Below, piece by piece: positions 11,700 through 24,594 of a stretch of DNA of 64,000 bases; position 1 is the stretch's first letter; every line of letters starts with the position of its first letter. The DNA is from Liolophura sinensis. Taxonomy: Eukaryota; Mollusca; Polyplacophora; Chitonida; Chitonidae. A program made the translations under genes and the position numbers. The stretch spans positions 23,879,704-23,943,703 of the forward strand of contig NC_088304.1 in assembly GCF_032854445.1 (NCBI RefSeq), given 5' to 3'. Under the pieces are notes generated by a model. It was given only the letters and a program-made list of their open reading frames with translations, had not been told where the DNA came from and ran no database searches.

Positions 11700-13643
11700 C
11701 CAGGCAGATACTGTGATATCTGTTTGAGCATACAGACGTGTCATATTTTAAATGAAAAAAAATGAAGCCATGCCACTCAATGAAACAAAAATCAGAGCAA
11801 GCATTCATTAAACTGTACATGGTATGTGAATTTCAATTTGCATCTTCTCGTCTGGGTGTGTTAATTCTGCTTTGCTAACCACAGATTCACAAAGCCTGGT
11901 CTGCTGGCCGCACTTCAAGCCGCACTGAGCCTCAGGTGGTATTTACATGTACATCAAAATCAAACAAATTAGTTTCAGGTCAAGTAATCAGGTCAACAGT
12001 AATCACCACAAATTAGTTTTAGGTCATTTAATCAGGTCAACATTAATCACTACAGGTTACAACTAACTGAACAAGATTTCAAGCAATGCACCTGTTCTGA
12101 ATTCAGCTGAGTTTAGTCAAAGCCTGGTGAACACATATGCTGCTTTTTTGTTTTTAACAAAGGATTTTAGCAAGATAGTAAAACCCTGTACAAATTATTA
12201 AAGGCAAGTTGATGGCAGAGAGGCCTCAACATCTGTGATAAATGAGATAATGCAAGTGTTATTTAATAACACATAAAATACATGTGCAGGCTACGCTGCT
12301 CGACCACTATGAAGCCTTTGGGTTCAAAATGGGTTCAAAAAGTTACATTTCAAAAAGCAAGGTAATCTGGCTTGCCTTCTTAAATTATAACTACTGAGAA
12401 AATAAGTAAATTTTCAGAAGCAAATAAAGGTGATCAAATATTACTTTTGGCATTGAAACTTTCATTCTATGCTCCCATCAGCACTCTTCAAACAAAAATC
12501 AAAACACTTCAGCAATTGCAGACCAACAGAAATCACAGAATTATTACGAAAAATAAGTAACTTTGAGATACACGAAACTTTTGCTCAAATACAACAAAGT
12601 AAGTTGCAGGCTATCAATTCCACTTTTTTGCGGAAGTTAGTAAGGAAATAATATTTTTCTGTCACTTCCTTGTTAGTGTAAAGTTATGTAATAAATCCAC
12701 ATCAAAACTGCGGAAGTTTAGCCTATATTCTGTTTACTCTTTTCACATCATTTCAACAAAATTTTTCGAGTTAAAAACAACTGTCTGTCAGATTTATTTA
12801 CACAACCTAAACCTCAACCTCAAAATGCTATTTACCTGAAAAAGGCACTTTTAAGTTTGTTTGTAAGGTACATGCATATGTGAGATGATACCATACTGGA
12901 AAAATGGGTGAAATTTGAAATCATTTAATACTATAACCTGCAGTATACCTGGGGTGCAGGATAGATAATGATCAGCTACCCCCTGCTTACTAATCCGCAA
13001 ACTTTTGCCCTTTTCCAAAACCCTAACTATAATATGACCATAAATCTGACACAACATTAGACTCAAATACTTTCTGCATGCACATACTCCATTATTTTTC
13101 TCTTCATCATGTTTATCCACAGGTACATGTAGGATGGTTGTTCAGATTTTCCATGTGGATGGCTCAAAGTTACCGTAAGTCCCCATCTGGAGAGTTAAGT
13201 TAACTAATCATGGTAGAGCCAGCAAAAATATGATAAGCAATCTAATAATGCTGTATATAGCCTCGAGTAATATATTTACCCATATAGCTTACTGTAGATG
13301 ACATGTGTACATATCCATCATACAGATCAACATGCAGGTGTATGGTGCGTCTATGTCATGTAGATATGGCTCCATTCTACCACAAGGTTTGTATCTAATT
13401 TAGTTAATAACAATCACTGCACATCACCTCATTTGTCACACAAGTCCAATAATTACACATGTACATGTATATATGTATAAGTGTATATGTATTTAGACAG
13501 TTTCATCAGCCATGTGCGTGAATGGCGTTGGACATGTACATTGTACATGCTGTTTATATATCCACATGTAACTCAGGCTAGAATGTACATACATGTGACA
13601 AGCCTGGAATAGCACACGACCATAAATGGAATAATACTGAAGC

Positions 13644-13985
13644 TTTCGGGGCCGATTTCACAAACACAATTTAAGACCTTGTCACGATGCTTATTATTTG
13701 GTAATGGAATTTGAATTTTGGACACATTTGTCTTATTAAAAGGGAAACAGAATCGACACTGATTGGCTGACAGTGGAGACAGGCTAAATTTTGAAGTCTT
13801 GGAATGTACCATGCCTAAAATTTGGCTTAGTCTGGACTTGCAAATCTATCACATCAGCAAATCAGAATCAAATTCTTCACCCCTTTAAGATAACATTGAT
13901 CAAAATTTTCATTTTCAGAGCCTCCAAAATAAACTCTAAAATTGTATTTCAAGTTTTGACTTAAGTTTGGGAAACAAACTTTAAA
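13644..13985. repeat. dispersed repeat H (inverted-ended)
   Basis: 'gccgatttcacaaacacaat' at one end and 'ttgacttaagtttgggaaac' at the other, with 'gataacattgatcaaaattt' inside. It is related to 58424-58642 ('tcaatttctcaaagacattt', 'gataacattgatgaggtggt', 'ttgacttatgtcaaaactgg'). Confidence 0.55.
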
Positions 13986-14422
13986 AGCCCCACTCTGAAT
14001 GTGTATAAAGAAATTATATAAAATGCAGCTCTAAATGATGCTGTCTGAGAGCCTTTGAGTCTTTGATCACATTGTATGAAAACTCAACTTTATACTGATA
14101 AACCTGAAAATTTTGGATCAGTTTTATACGTGTTAATACATAATTGCTTAATACAGCTTAATTAGTTTGGGTACTCGACAGTTTTCCAGAACTAAAATGG
14201 CTGTAGATATATGTATATATGTTTAGCGTGAGCTGCAGAACATGGGAAACTGCACTAAACACCATTTACAAATAACTTGCAAATAATATAATATTTTTTT
14301 TCAGTAATGTGGGTATATCTATTGAATTATATCATCAAACACTAAATCAGAATCCTATACAGTCGTGAACATATGAGCTACATACACTGTACATATGCAT
14401 GTACCGCCTATGATAGATGAAT

Positions 14423-14644
14423 TACCCTAATTTATCTACCTTTTCGCATTTGACAGAGAGAGCACTTTCAATGCAACTCAGGCAGATTTTTAATTTGATT
14501 TTGGAGACAAAACTACATTGGTTAGATTGGCCAATTTCAGGGCTTCACAAAAAGTATAGTTTTACCAGTCTACACAGAATAATGCCTTCAGAAAATTGTC
14601 TGAATAACCACCTTGCGAACATGCGAAAGGTTGAAGAATTACAG
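14423..14644 (-). mobile_element. MITE-D
   Basis: Reverse copy with good ends: 'taccctaatttatctacctt' to 'gcgaaaggttgaagaattac'. Confidence 0.87.
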
Positions 14645-15369
14645 TAAATTAAAATACAATATTTAAGATGACAAGATGACAAAAAGTTTTATACATCTAA
14701 TTTATCTTTTAAAAAAAAAAAGCACAATAACATGTTTGTTTGAAGACTCTAAATTTTGAAATAATCCGCGCTGTAATAATGCACGTTACTAATAAATAAT
14801 ACAGCTTTTTCTGTCTGGGCAAACGATGAGATCATAGATGACCGGTGTAAATATAATTTGCATGTACTCATCAGAAAGCCTGCTGAGTGATTATCTAAGT
14901 CAATAACCTAGATAATAAATTTTCATTATCGCTATGCTGACAAACATGATCATCTCACACTGTACACAACATCACTCTCCCTGAAAACCAATTAATTCAT
15001 GCCTCTCTTTCTATGTAGAAATGTACCTGTACAGATGCATATTTATAAATCTAACTAATGACAAACTGACTTTGTTCGTCCTGTCCACTCAGTATTACGC
15101 GCAGATCCAGTGCCTGACAGCATGCGATAAAAATACAAGTACACATGTATAACTACTACACTTTGTACAAAATTAAATGTATATGCTTTCAAATGACTTC
15201 AAATGCTACTTCTTCCAAAAAATTAAAATCACTAAAAGATTCCCTGAACATACATGTATCATCATTTTTTTCACAATTTAAGAATTCAGAAACAAATTCC
15301 TGGATCCAATCCTGCTGTGAAAGAAGAGGTGGCCACATAACACAGAATGTTAAAGATATTATCAAAGAT

Positions 15370-15482
15370 GGTCATGGGTTTCCCCGCACTCTTCCCAGTT
15401 TCCTCCCACCATAATGCTAGCTGCCGTCATATAAGTGAAATATTTTTTTAAATACGGCATAAAACAGTAATCAAATAAATAA
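15370..15482 (+). mobile_element. SINE-A 3' fragment
   Basis: 'ggtcatgggtttccccgcac', 'ccaccataatgctagctgcc', A-rich tail. Confidence 0.85.
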
Positions 15483-16149
15483 AATTATCAATGACTTCCT
15501 GAGTAAACTTTTGATTAACATGTAATGAACGCATTAAATACAACACGTATACACTGGCTATTATTTTCTGAACTATTAGTCTTAAAACAGCAGCCTAATC
15601 ATGTTTTGTATTGCAAAACAAACTCAGGGAACACATCGACAAGTGCACAGCCTTTCAGTTACCTTAACAGCAATGACAATGAAGAGTGAAATTTATCTAT
15701 GCCAGGTCAGAATGATCCCATACCTTGTCTCTATGAAGTATAAATCTGAATAGTCCTTCAGGTGTTTATTTAACAAGCGCTGCAGGTCTTCTGCCATAAC
15801 CGCTAGCAGTAGTAGTGTATCATTACATACAGGTATATCTAATCAATAAATAAATGCTTAATACAGACTTTAGTTGCCCTTGGCTTTACCTTTTACATAG
15901 AAACAGCACTGAATTTACAGCTAGCGAAGAGAGATTATCTAATAGTACATCACGACAGCGAAATTTTTATACGTTTTTATATACCATCACACAGATGGCA
16001 TAATTTCAGTAAACACAATCTGCATGAGCATACGTGTATTTTGTTTTTAAACCATACCCATTATAACTGAATACCGATTTATTCCAGTTGCTAACAGTTG
16101 CTGGCGGCTTAATATTATACTCAAGAATATTAAATCATTAATATATATG

Positions 16150-16306
16150 TGCTTCCTCTCCGGCCATAAGTGGGAAGGTCTACCAGCAACCTGTGGATGG
16201 TCATGGGTTCACCCGGTCTCTGCCCGGTTTCTTCTCACGATAATGCTGGCTGCAGTCGTATAAGTAAAATATGTATGGTGTCAATCACCAATCAAGTAAA
16301 TAAATA
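16150..16306 (+). mobile_element. SINE-A, 5'-truncated
   Basis: 'gcttcctctccggccataag' to 'caatcaagtaaataaat'; the tRNA-like head is absent. Confidence 0.88.
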
Positions 16307-16994
16307 TATTATATACATGTATCATGAAGGCAGCCAGGTTCACTGTTTGACGAAATCAAGTGGACTATGCAAAACCCAGCAGTTACCAGATAAAACACCT
16401 ATTAACTTACAGTTGCAGTCAAAACAGCCAGAGCTAGATTTGAACCTGTGCATATATAGACAAATGAACAAGACTGGCTTATTCAAGGAATCACACATGT
16501 TGTATATACATATTATATTTGAAAACATTTGTATGATAACCTGTTCCATGAGCAATTATCAGTGTCAAAGGCAAGCAGAATATTTATTTTTTGTTTGCTC
16601 TAAAAATAATTTGTTATCTTTCACTAACTTCATGGAATGCTCATCTTAATAGGCATATTTTAAATGCATTGTTGGCTGAGCTTACACTTTTTTGTTTTGA
16701 CTTGCCAAGCAAACCTTCTATTTAATCCCTTGCTTGTTTGTCTCTTATTATTTTTGTTGTTGTTGCTTAATATGTAATTTATCTCAAAACTTACATCATA
16801 AAGATATGAACTGGTTCTTATAATTAGTAAATCTTTTCACACATAAAATACATGTATATAACGAAACTAAGGTTAGCAAAAATGTAAGTTACATTTACAC
16901 TGACAGTATAGCTTTATTTTTTTCTTAATTACTTTGAATTATTTTCAGCTGCATCATTAAAAAAACTCTAACCTCTTCCCATGGAGCAAAGAAT

Positions 16995-17242
16995 ATTTAT
17001 TTATTTGATTTTTGTTTCACACCGTACTCAAGAATATTTCACATATACGACCGCGGCCGGCATTATGGTGGGAGGAAACCGGGCAGAGCCTGTGGGAAAC
17101 CCATGACCATCCGTAGGTTGCTGTCAGACCTTACCACTTACGACCGGAAAGCCATCATGAGCTAGACTTGAACTCACAGTGACCACATTGGTGAGAGACT
17201 CCTGGGTCATTACGCTGTTCTAGCGCGCTAACCAACTGAGCC
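16995..17242 (-). mobile_element. SINE-A, full length with target-site duplication
   Basis: Tail to 'accaactgagcc'. Flanked by agcaaagaatat (left, about 16983) and agcaaaaaatat (right, about 17243). Confidence 0.9.
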
Positions 17243-18825
17243 AGCAAAAAATATATTAGTTTTTAATGTGGATCAAAAGTATGAATGTAGTACATGTGGT
17301 TTCAGAAAAGGCAAGATTTTCCAACATAGATTTATGCATGAAACCTTACAACAGTTCTAAAGTTTATTATTTATGATTTATTTCTTACTTGTTGAACTAC
17401 GTGGACATGTAGCATATTTTTGACTAATGGATAAGTATTTCCTTAATTACATCCATCTAGATATTATTTCATTTATTAAACTATTCCATATGTCAGTAGT
17501 CTGTTGCAATGCCCAGGGTATATGTGAAACACGGCATAGGCCTACATGTACTCTCGACTTCACAAATAAAAGACGGGATCAACATATCAGTATGTTTGTT
17601 AGCAACGAACATAGTGGTTATGAGCCTAATTGGTTCAGGCCTGATAAGGTGGTGCTCTTGCAAACTAACATGTCTGAAAGACATGATTTTCTTGTAGGTT
17701 CTAACGGTGAGGAGATGTACGTATATTCAATCTAGCAACTGCCCTAAAATAACACCTTTTGCTGCGTTACTATTTCATAAAAATCCCGTCAAGAATTTAG
17801 CATTGGTAAACTGCCATGGTATTCTCCCTGAAGTCCTAAAGTTTAGTATACGCTGAATAAACAAGTAAACTGCTTCTGCAAATGTCAAAACGAGCTTCAG
17901 TAAACCCTCTTTTAACAACAATCCAGCCAGTCAAAATTTTGAATAAAGAAGTGTCACTGACTTCCGCCATGTTTCATGTTTGAACCTCAGGCAAGGTACG
18001 TGCTGGCTCATTAAAAGATAAACTGTTGACAAGGAAATCCAATGGCTAGAGTATCCTTATTTTTTAACATCTCCCAAAAAAGTAAAAAACAAACTAATTC
18101 CCAGTGAAATGTACCGTTGGAAGAAATTTTCGAACACATACATTGCCGCCAGAATTTCGAACTCAAAACATAGCAGACATTGGTTTGACTTGCTTAATTT
18201 AAAGGTTTAGATGACTGGATTACTGTTGAACAAACATGTTGTAGGCGTGCTAGCTGGCTTTGACATATCTACACTTGGGATGACTTTGCATGACAAATAG
18301 ACCAAATAAAAAAAACAGGTTCCTGTTGTAAAAGGTCAGTGAAATTTTCCACATGGAAGAAATAGGTAACCATCTAGGGCTCTAACTGAGTCTATGTATG
18401 TGTAGTCAGCTCCTTGTTCATGGGATTAGACATTCAACCAGTGTCTCCAGTACACCCATGTATTAGACAACTGAGTCAGACAGGGATTGACAAAATAATA
18501 CTATAACCATCCAAATCTAGGTCAAATTGTTGTGAACACAAATACTATTCTGTGCTGAAAGTAATCTTCTTCTTGCTTCAAATAAGTCTTAAACACACAA
18601 AATCTCTAAAAATTAAGATCAGACCTCAGTGATTTGTTCCCCTCGTAATCTTTCACGTTTGAATTGACAGTAGACAAACAGAGCCTAAACTATGTTTTCT
18701 AAAGCCAGTTGAGCTTGTAATCATAAGAGACAAATGAAGTTGCCGTCTTGAAATGACAGGTGTTTAAAACAGATGTTGTTGTTGCACACGTCGCCTATTT
18801 TGACAGTAGATCTACTTATCCTTAC

Positions 18826-18909
18826 CTGTGTTTTCTCAAAGTTTTCTCGCTCCAAATCAGCTGGGCTCCGTTTGCCGTGAATCACTTTCGGCAGGGACAG
18901 CGACGACAT
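18826..18909 (-). CDS. HIP1: HIP1 exon 1 (start codon)
   Basis: 84 bases, 28 codons, starting ATG at 18909 and ending at a good donor (CAG|GTAAGG at 18825). It encodes MSSLSLPKVIHGKRSPADLE followed by RENFEKTQ. Human HIP1 and HIP1R have the same arrangement just before their ANTH helix 1 (LPKVLSRR, then ...RESFERTQ or REQFDKTQ). The ATG is chosen because the resulting length before 'FEKTQ' matches the family. The exon ends in phase 0 and the next exon begins in phase 0. Confidence 0.88.
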
Positions 18910-19160
18910 TATGGCGATATCCTCCCAACTGGACAGCGCACTATGACAAAGTCCTTCTCATGAATTCTATTTAATACACAAAAAAAAGATATCAGAGCCT
19001 TCCGAATTTTCTTTCCGCCCCATTCGACGACGACAGGAAATAAACTTTGCAGCGCCATCTACACACGCACTGTTACCAACAGGAGCGTTAACTCGGCCTT
19101 TACTAGATCTTTCCACTGTTTGATTCTGTGTCCACCCTACTATAGTCATCGGTGTATGGA
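18910..19160 (-). promoter_or_regulatory. probable HIP1 5' UTR / promoter-proximal region
   Basis: The 250 bases upstream of the HIP1 start codon contain several CpG-bearing stretches (around 19010-19060) in an otherwise AT-rich area and no recognised repeat. No TATA box is clear. Assignment as 5' UTR plus core promoter rests on position only. Confidence 0.3.
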
Positions 19161-20099
19161 TTTAACACTTATTAATTATTTAAAGAATCCCAGCCTACGA
19201 AATGTAACCAAATATACTGTGTATAAAATAACCTTATATACCAGTATCCGTTTAAAAATATTTTATGTGGTCTTCCAATTTTAAGGATACTAGAACCACT
19301 CAGAGGTGAAGTTTGGCCAGCCCAGTTTTTTGGGTTCACATTTTGATTCTCCATTTTTATCTCACTTAAAGACTACAACTACCCCCCCCCCTCCCCCACC
19401 CCCCGCTAAATATATATAACTTACCATTTAAGACAGTCTACCAATTAAGACGGTCGTGTTTTCTTAGTACTCCCTGATTAGGGGGATTACTAAACTCACT
19501 GAGTGGGGATTAGTGGACCCCTTCCTGCTGCTACCTCTTGTAAATGTTTATTGCCTCCTGCTAGGATTTGTCAAATCAGCGCAAGGCTGCTTCAGCAGAC
19601 TTTGTAGCATGCAGGCAGTGTTGGTCTTTCGGCGCTTGAAAACTGTGCAAAGAAATTGGATTAAACGGGAGAAAGTAGAACCTTCAGTTCTTGACACTTA
19701 ATTGACTGGAGCTGGCAGAGAAAAAGGCTGTGTATGTAAACCACCATATCAATACTAATGCTTGCAGGCAAAAAAAATGAGGCCCCCAATAAACAAATAG
19801 AACAGTAATCCTTCCTCAAAAAGAGGAGCTTGTAAATGCGCAAATTTCTTAAGCTCCCATCACACCACTGTACCACAACTTAACTTGATTCCCAAAATGC
19901 ATAAATCCCACAAAAGCTCGCTTTAGTGCGGGGTCAAGAAGCTGTACCACCAATATTGTATTTACTCTTTTATCGATGGCACTACAAAAAGTGCAGTCAT
20001 TTTGAGTACACAAAAAAATGCTGTTGCGCAATTGCAACAAATCAGGCGTCAAGAGGATGGGGATTATTACAAATTCAAAACGTTTGACTCAACGTTCAA

Positions 20100-20760
20100 A
20101 TACATGTACTTTATAAGGGCATCTCCACTATTGAAATTTTTTGTACAATCCTCCCAAAGACTTATGTTATAGAATTTCATCAACAATTGTTCGCGTGTTT
20201 AATAAAACTTGTCACCGCTACATTATAGTGAAGTGCAAAAGTTCCACAACATACAAGGGTTACCATCCATAGGATGTTTTTTCGTTGTTCATCGAGTTGC
20301 TTGAATTTAATATTAATAACAAATGAGTGATATTCTGGGCAACCATATATCACCAGCCAGTAGGTATTTCAATGGGTACAAACTGTTGCAAGTTTTTGGC
20401 TAACTTATACCTATTCTTATCTGAATATGGCTACATGAAAAACTTATTTAAGAGTGACTTTCAACAGGCAAGATATTTCACGCCCACAAACTTGGATATT
20501 GATTAACAACCATAGCTTTAAACAATCCATATATAGCAAAGGTTCTGAAAGATATATATGCTCCTTCGCAGGATTTAAAGGAATCATACCTGCTTTCCAG
20601 ATGGTGCATCTTATCTTCTATCTGAACCTGTATTTTTACAAAGACCGAAACTGTTTCCCGCCTCACAGACTTTACGACAAGAGGGATAGTTTCAATTTTG
20701 GCAATCAAGCTCCTTCAGTGTAAGTTTCTTACGTTTTACACTGAGCATAATTCTCTTGTA
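20100..20760. repeat. diverged duplication, copy 1
   Basis: Shares in the same order with 21790-22245: 'ataagggcatctccact', 'gttcatcgagttgcttgaat', 'gaacctgtatttttacaaag', 'cctcacagactttacg'. Spacing differs. No domain is recognised. Confidence 0.7.
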
Positions 20761-21789
20761 TAAGTAAATGCAGTAGAGAACAGCACGTCAAGCCGTGGTG
20801 TTGGGGGCGTGTAATTTGCTACTATTTAAGCATTTGCAGGAAAAGTGATAAAACAAAACCCTAACTGGGGTAAACTGACGAGGCCGTACTTCACCGTTTC
20901 CATGTGACCAATTGTCAACCATCACACTGTAGTGATTTACTCTCTATGCTGCACTTCTTTAATTATATTGTATTCTTTTACAAAAAAAAAATCTGCCTGG
21001 TGCACTAACTATCCCGATGTCTGCTCCATTTGCATTGTTTTAATGTTATTATACGTTAAAAGTGGCGACAACACAACATTTTGAGCATTTTTAGACTGTC
21101 TAACAAATTACAATTAACATCACTGCATTTTCGTTATCTAGATCTGCTTAAGCCACGAGGCTAGGGGCGTATAATAGGCCAATTTTTAGAATTTACAAGA
21201 GACCGTATTTCACCGTTTACTTGTAATCATTTGTAATCACATCGTCGTCGCTGCTCTGGTTTTACTCTCTACGCTGTACGTCTTTAATTATGTTAAAAAC
21301 TCCAACAGGTGCCCATCAGGGTAGGGGTTTACTCAGAACTGTCATGCACATAAAACATTTGTGTTTTCATTTACAAAAGTAGGTAGATTTATTCACGTTT
21401 TATTGGGGGAGGGAGAATTCTTCAGTAAAATTAATTTTCATGACAAAGTTTGATACACATGAGCCTCTCAAGGCATTTTGCTTCTTGTCACTCTTTCTGT
21501 TTTTGAGAAAGCCGTGTAGTGGGATACTTCTATTTCACACTGTCCCCCAACTGTTCTTTCCTAGTTTTAATGATATGAGTAAAATAATATCAAAGTTTTC
21601 AAAATATGTGAATGTTTTTACTTTACCTCACAAAAATACAAGATGCATATGAAAAACGTTTTTTTATTATTATTATTTTATATAGTGAACTTGAACAACA
21701 ACAATTTGAAAATGATCAAAATTGGAGAAAAATGCATTATTTTAAAAACATCAATTTTCTCCTAATTTTCACTGATACGAACGTTGGAC

Positions 21790-22245
21790 AAGTTTTGATT
21801 GCCATCAGTATAAGGACATCTCCACTTGGGATTTCTATACGCTCTGTGCCAGTACTATACATTCCCCACAAAGACTTTATTGATAGAATTTCATCACAAA
21901 GTTTGATAAACTGGTCACCGCTACCAAAGGCAATAAATCCTTCCTCAGTTCCACTTCATACATGTAGGGCCTACAATGCTGACATTCATGGGGTGTTTCC
22001 TTGTTCATCGAGTTGCTTGAATTTCTCATGAATAACATCTACATGTATGTACTGTATATATACATCTCCGCTTAATTCAAAGGAAACTAGACTCTCCACA
22101 TGCTACATTTTATAGCTGGATCTGTATCTTTACAAAGACGAAAAATGTTTCCTATCTCACAGTCTTTACGTACTACGTTAAACCCCAAGCACTCACAGTC
22201 TTTACGAGAGTTTCAATTTTGACCTTGTAAATTATCCTTAGTTGG
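21790..22245. repeat. diverged duplication, copy 2
   Basis: 'ataaggacatctccacttgg', 'gttcatcgagttgcttgaat', 'gatctgtatctttacaaaga', 'tctcacagtctttacg'. Partner at 20100-20760. A second related pair lies at 20880-20970 and 21200-21290 ('ccgtacttcaccgttt', 'ccgtatttcaccgttt', then 'tttactctct'). Confidence 0.7.
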
Positions 22246-22327
22246 CTGGCAATATACTGAATACTCGTGCAAACATGGCGTGTACATATATCCAGCCTTG
22301 TAGCACTTGTTAGATCCTATATTCAAT

Positions 22328-22390
22328 ATGTGACGCATTCTTGAGCCCGACGTAAAACACCAATCAAATAAATAAATAAATAAATAAATA
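22328..22390 (+). mobile_element. SINE-A 3' tail fragment
   Basis: 'cattcttgagcccgacgtaa' then 'caatcaaataaataaata'. Confidence 0.7.
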
Positions 22391-22774
22391 TTATCTGACG
22401 AATTCAGTCAACGTCACAAGTTATTTACTACAAAAGCTGGTTTATCAAGGTTAACTTTATTGAGTTTCATAATCTGTATACTTCTCTTGTAAATAAATAT
22501 GGACAGAGCGTCCAAAATCTGTACCATTCTGCTATGGGCTATAGGCCTATTTTCATACTTTATATACTTTCTTACAGTTCTTTAGTGGTTTGTGTTAAAG
22601 GTCGATTTGGGAATTGGCCTTGCGATTATTGATCTCGAACGTCTATTTGGTTGACCGCTTGTATACAAATGCCGACGCATAGATTCAACAAACGTTGGAC
22701 TTCACATATAGAAACGGTTACGTGAGTGTGTGAAACCTTGCTTATAGGATAGCTGTTTACCATCCTACATAGGG

Positions 22775-22907
22775 TTTATTTAATTATTTACTTCATTGGA
22801 GTTTTACGCCGTACTGAAGAATATTTCACTTACAAGACGGCAGCCAGCATTACGGTGGGAGGAAACGGTGCAGAGAAACTCAGGGGAAACCCATGAACAT
22901 TTGCAGT
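22775..22907 (-). mobile_element. SINE-A, 5'-truncated
   Basis: 'ggagttttacgccgtactga' to 'cccatgaacatttgcag'; ends at the edge of the 114-bp repeat region. Confidence 0.85.
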
Positions 22908-22957
22908 TCTTGCATATGTGTGCCTAAAAGTTCCGTTGTGGGCTGCTCGTAAGAACA

Positions 22958-23300
22958 CGTGGTTTCCGCGTGATTCTTATCTAAACTTAAATTTCTTGAA
23001 CTGGTTTTAAATTTGGCATGTACACGAGGCCTCCCGTTGGGATAGTTTTTGCTTGCCTGCTTTCAACTCTTCGTGGTTTCCGCGTGATACTTATCTAAAT
23101 TTACATTTCTTGAATTGGTTTTAAATTTGGCATGTACAAGAGGCCTCCCGTTGGGATAGTTTTTGCTTGCCTTCTTTCAGCTCTTCGTGGTTTCCGCGTG
23201 ATTCTTATCTAAACTTAAATTTCTTGAATTGTTTTTAAATTTGGCATGTATATGAGGCCTCCTGTTGGGATAGTTTTTGCTTGTCTGCTTTCAACATCTT
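22958..23300. repeat. 114-bp tandem repeat, 3 copies
   Basis: 'cgtggtttccgcgtgat' occurs at 22958, 23072 and 23186, followed each time by 'aatttcttgaa' and 'aggcctccxgttgggatag'. A weaker relationship ('ttgtccaatg', 'tctcaggt') continues to about 23530. No function is apparent. Confidence 0.88.
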
Positions 23301-23749
23301 CGAGTGTAATGTTGTCCAATGCTCCTCTCAGGTTTATCCATCCACCCGGTATTAAGTTTTCGCTTGAGATCTTTTAACTGGCTCAAGCTTTTTTTCCTTA
23401 ACTGTTCTCAAAGTTAACCTGTGGCTACATCTTGATATGAGGCCGTAAAGGTATTTTCCTTTGCGACGTCTAACAATTTTGTCCAATGTTGCTCTCAGGT
23501 ATGTCAATCCGGTATTTGATTTTCGCATGACATCTTTTACCTGGCTCAATCCTTTTGGATTGGTCTCATAACTGACCTATCGGTACCTGGGCATGAAACC
23601 GTGGTTACGATTGTTTTACGGCCTTCTGTGTCTAACCGTTTTGTGTCGGGTTGTGAGTTAAAAGATCGATCAGCTGGTTCCATTGGTAATATCTTTTCGG
23701 CCATCTACAATGTTATACTGTAACAATAACGTTGTCTTCGGTTGTATTT

Positions 23750-24050
23750 GAGAAGGTCTGCCAGCAGTGATGGGTTCCTCCTGTCAGACCACCCCACCGT
23801 AATGCTGGACGCCGTCGTATCAGTGAAAAATTCTGACTACGGCATTAAACTCCAACAACAAAAGTAAAATGTATATATCTATTTGATTGGTGTTTTACGA
23901 CGTATACACAGGAATATTTCATCTATACGACGGTGGCCAGCATTATGATGGGAGGAATCCTGGCAGAGCCCGAAGGAAACCCACGACCATCCGCAGGTTG
24001 CTGACAGACCTTCCCACTTGCGACGTGCTAACTACTTTGGCCACGCATGC
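23750..24050. mobile_element. two SINE-A copies in inverted orientation
   Basis: A plus-oriented fragment (23750-23865, '..taatgctggacgccgtcgta..') is followed directly by a minus-oriented copy (23879-24050, 'ttgattggtgttttacgacg..'). Tail-to-tail they form an imperfect inverted repeat of about 120 bases per arm. Confidence 0.85.
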
Positions 24051-24594
24051 CCCCGATAAATATAACGAATACGACAATTTTGAGTTTGTCACTAAAAGAC
24101 ACTAGGTGAGTTCTCTCAAGAATTATGTACAGGAAAATAAGAAATCGTAGTGTAATGTTCTTATGCATGTAGAGTACATGTAGTGTTCATGTGCAATCAT
24201 TTGAATGGTTATTTATAAGTGGCTGCCTCAAGCATCTGTCTTAGTTGCGAGGTTACGAGAATAGCACAAATAATTAAATTTACCTTTCACAGAGTACCTT
24301 GTCTGTGTACGCGTTAGCAGTCAAAGCCAGTCGCGCTACATTTAATGACATTACTTTGATCTATTCTTCAAAAATACAAAATCGATTACCGAATATGGAT
24401 TTATTTCCAAAAATAGCCTCTTTAAAACAACAAAAACACACATTTAACTGTTATGGGTAAGGTTATTGTATTTATTTCTAGGAATTAGTACATGTAACAG
24501 TTTATGGTACACGCCTAGAATAGGTATACAGTACACGTCAAACAATTAAACACCTGAATTAACTACTTATTACCTCAGAAACATTTTCAGGTAC

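Larger units (their letters stand above)
11700..18825. other. HIP1 intron 1 outside the listed repeats
   Basis: Apart from the repeat entries, unique AT-rich sequence. At 11975-12055 a short direct repeat occurs ('caaattagtttcaggtca' and 'caaattagttttaggtca'). No other exon seen. Confidence 0.5.
8612..18909 (-). other. HIP1: HIP1/HIP1R (Sla2) orthologue, 5' part of gene (exons 1-3)
   Basis: Gene-span entry. Three exons join in frame on the minus strand (18826-18909, 10522-10585, 8612-8754) and give a 97-residue N-terminus that aligns end to end with human HIP1 and HIP1R: 'LPKV', 'FEKTQ', 'KAIN', 'VKEKHAR', 'ILGT', 'CWKFCHVLHKLLRDGHPN'. HIP1 proteins are clathrin-coat adaptors. Their N-terminal ANTH domain binds PtdIns(4,5)P2, a coiled coil binds clathrin light chain, and a C-terminal THATCH domain binds F-actin. 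Only the first part of ANTH is here. Introns are long (8.2 kb and 1.8 kb). The next expected exon (after 'DGHPN') was not found between 1 and 8611, so it probably lies left of the window. Invertebrates usually have one gene for HIP1/HIP1R, so the symbol does not separate the two vertebrate paralogues. Confidence 0.88.

Noticed and set aside
16170-16649. 159-codon plus-strand frame
   Set aside because: Starts inside a SINE-A copy and runs into AT-rich intron sequence; typical SINE-derived frame.
21612-22031. 139-codon plus-strand frame between the genes
   Set aside because: The related copy at 20100-20760 does not keep the same frame, so the similarity is not at protein level.
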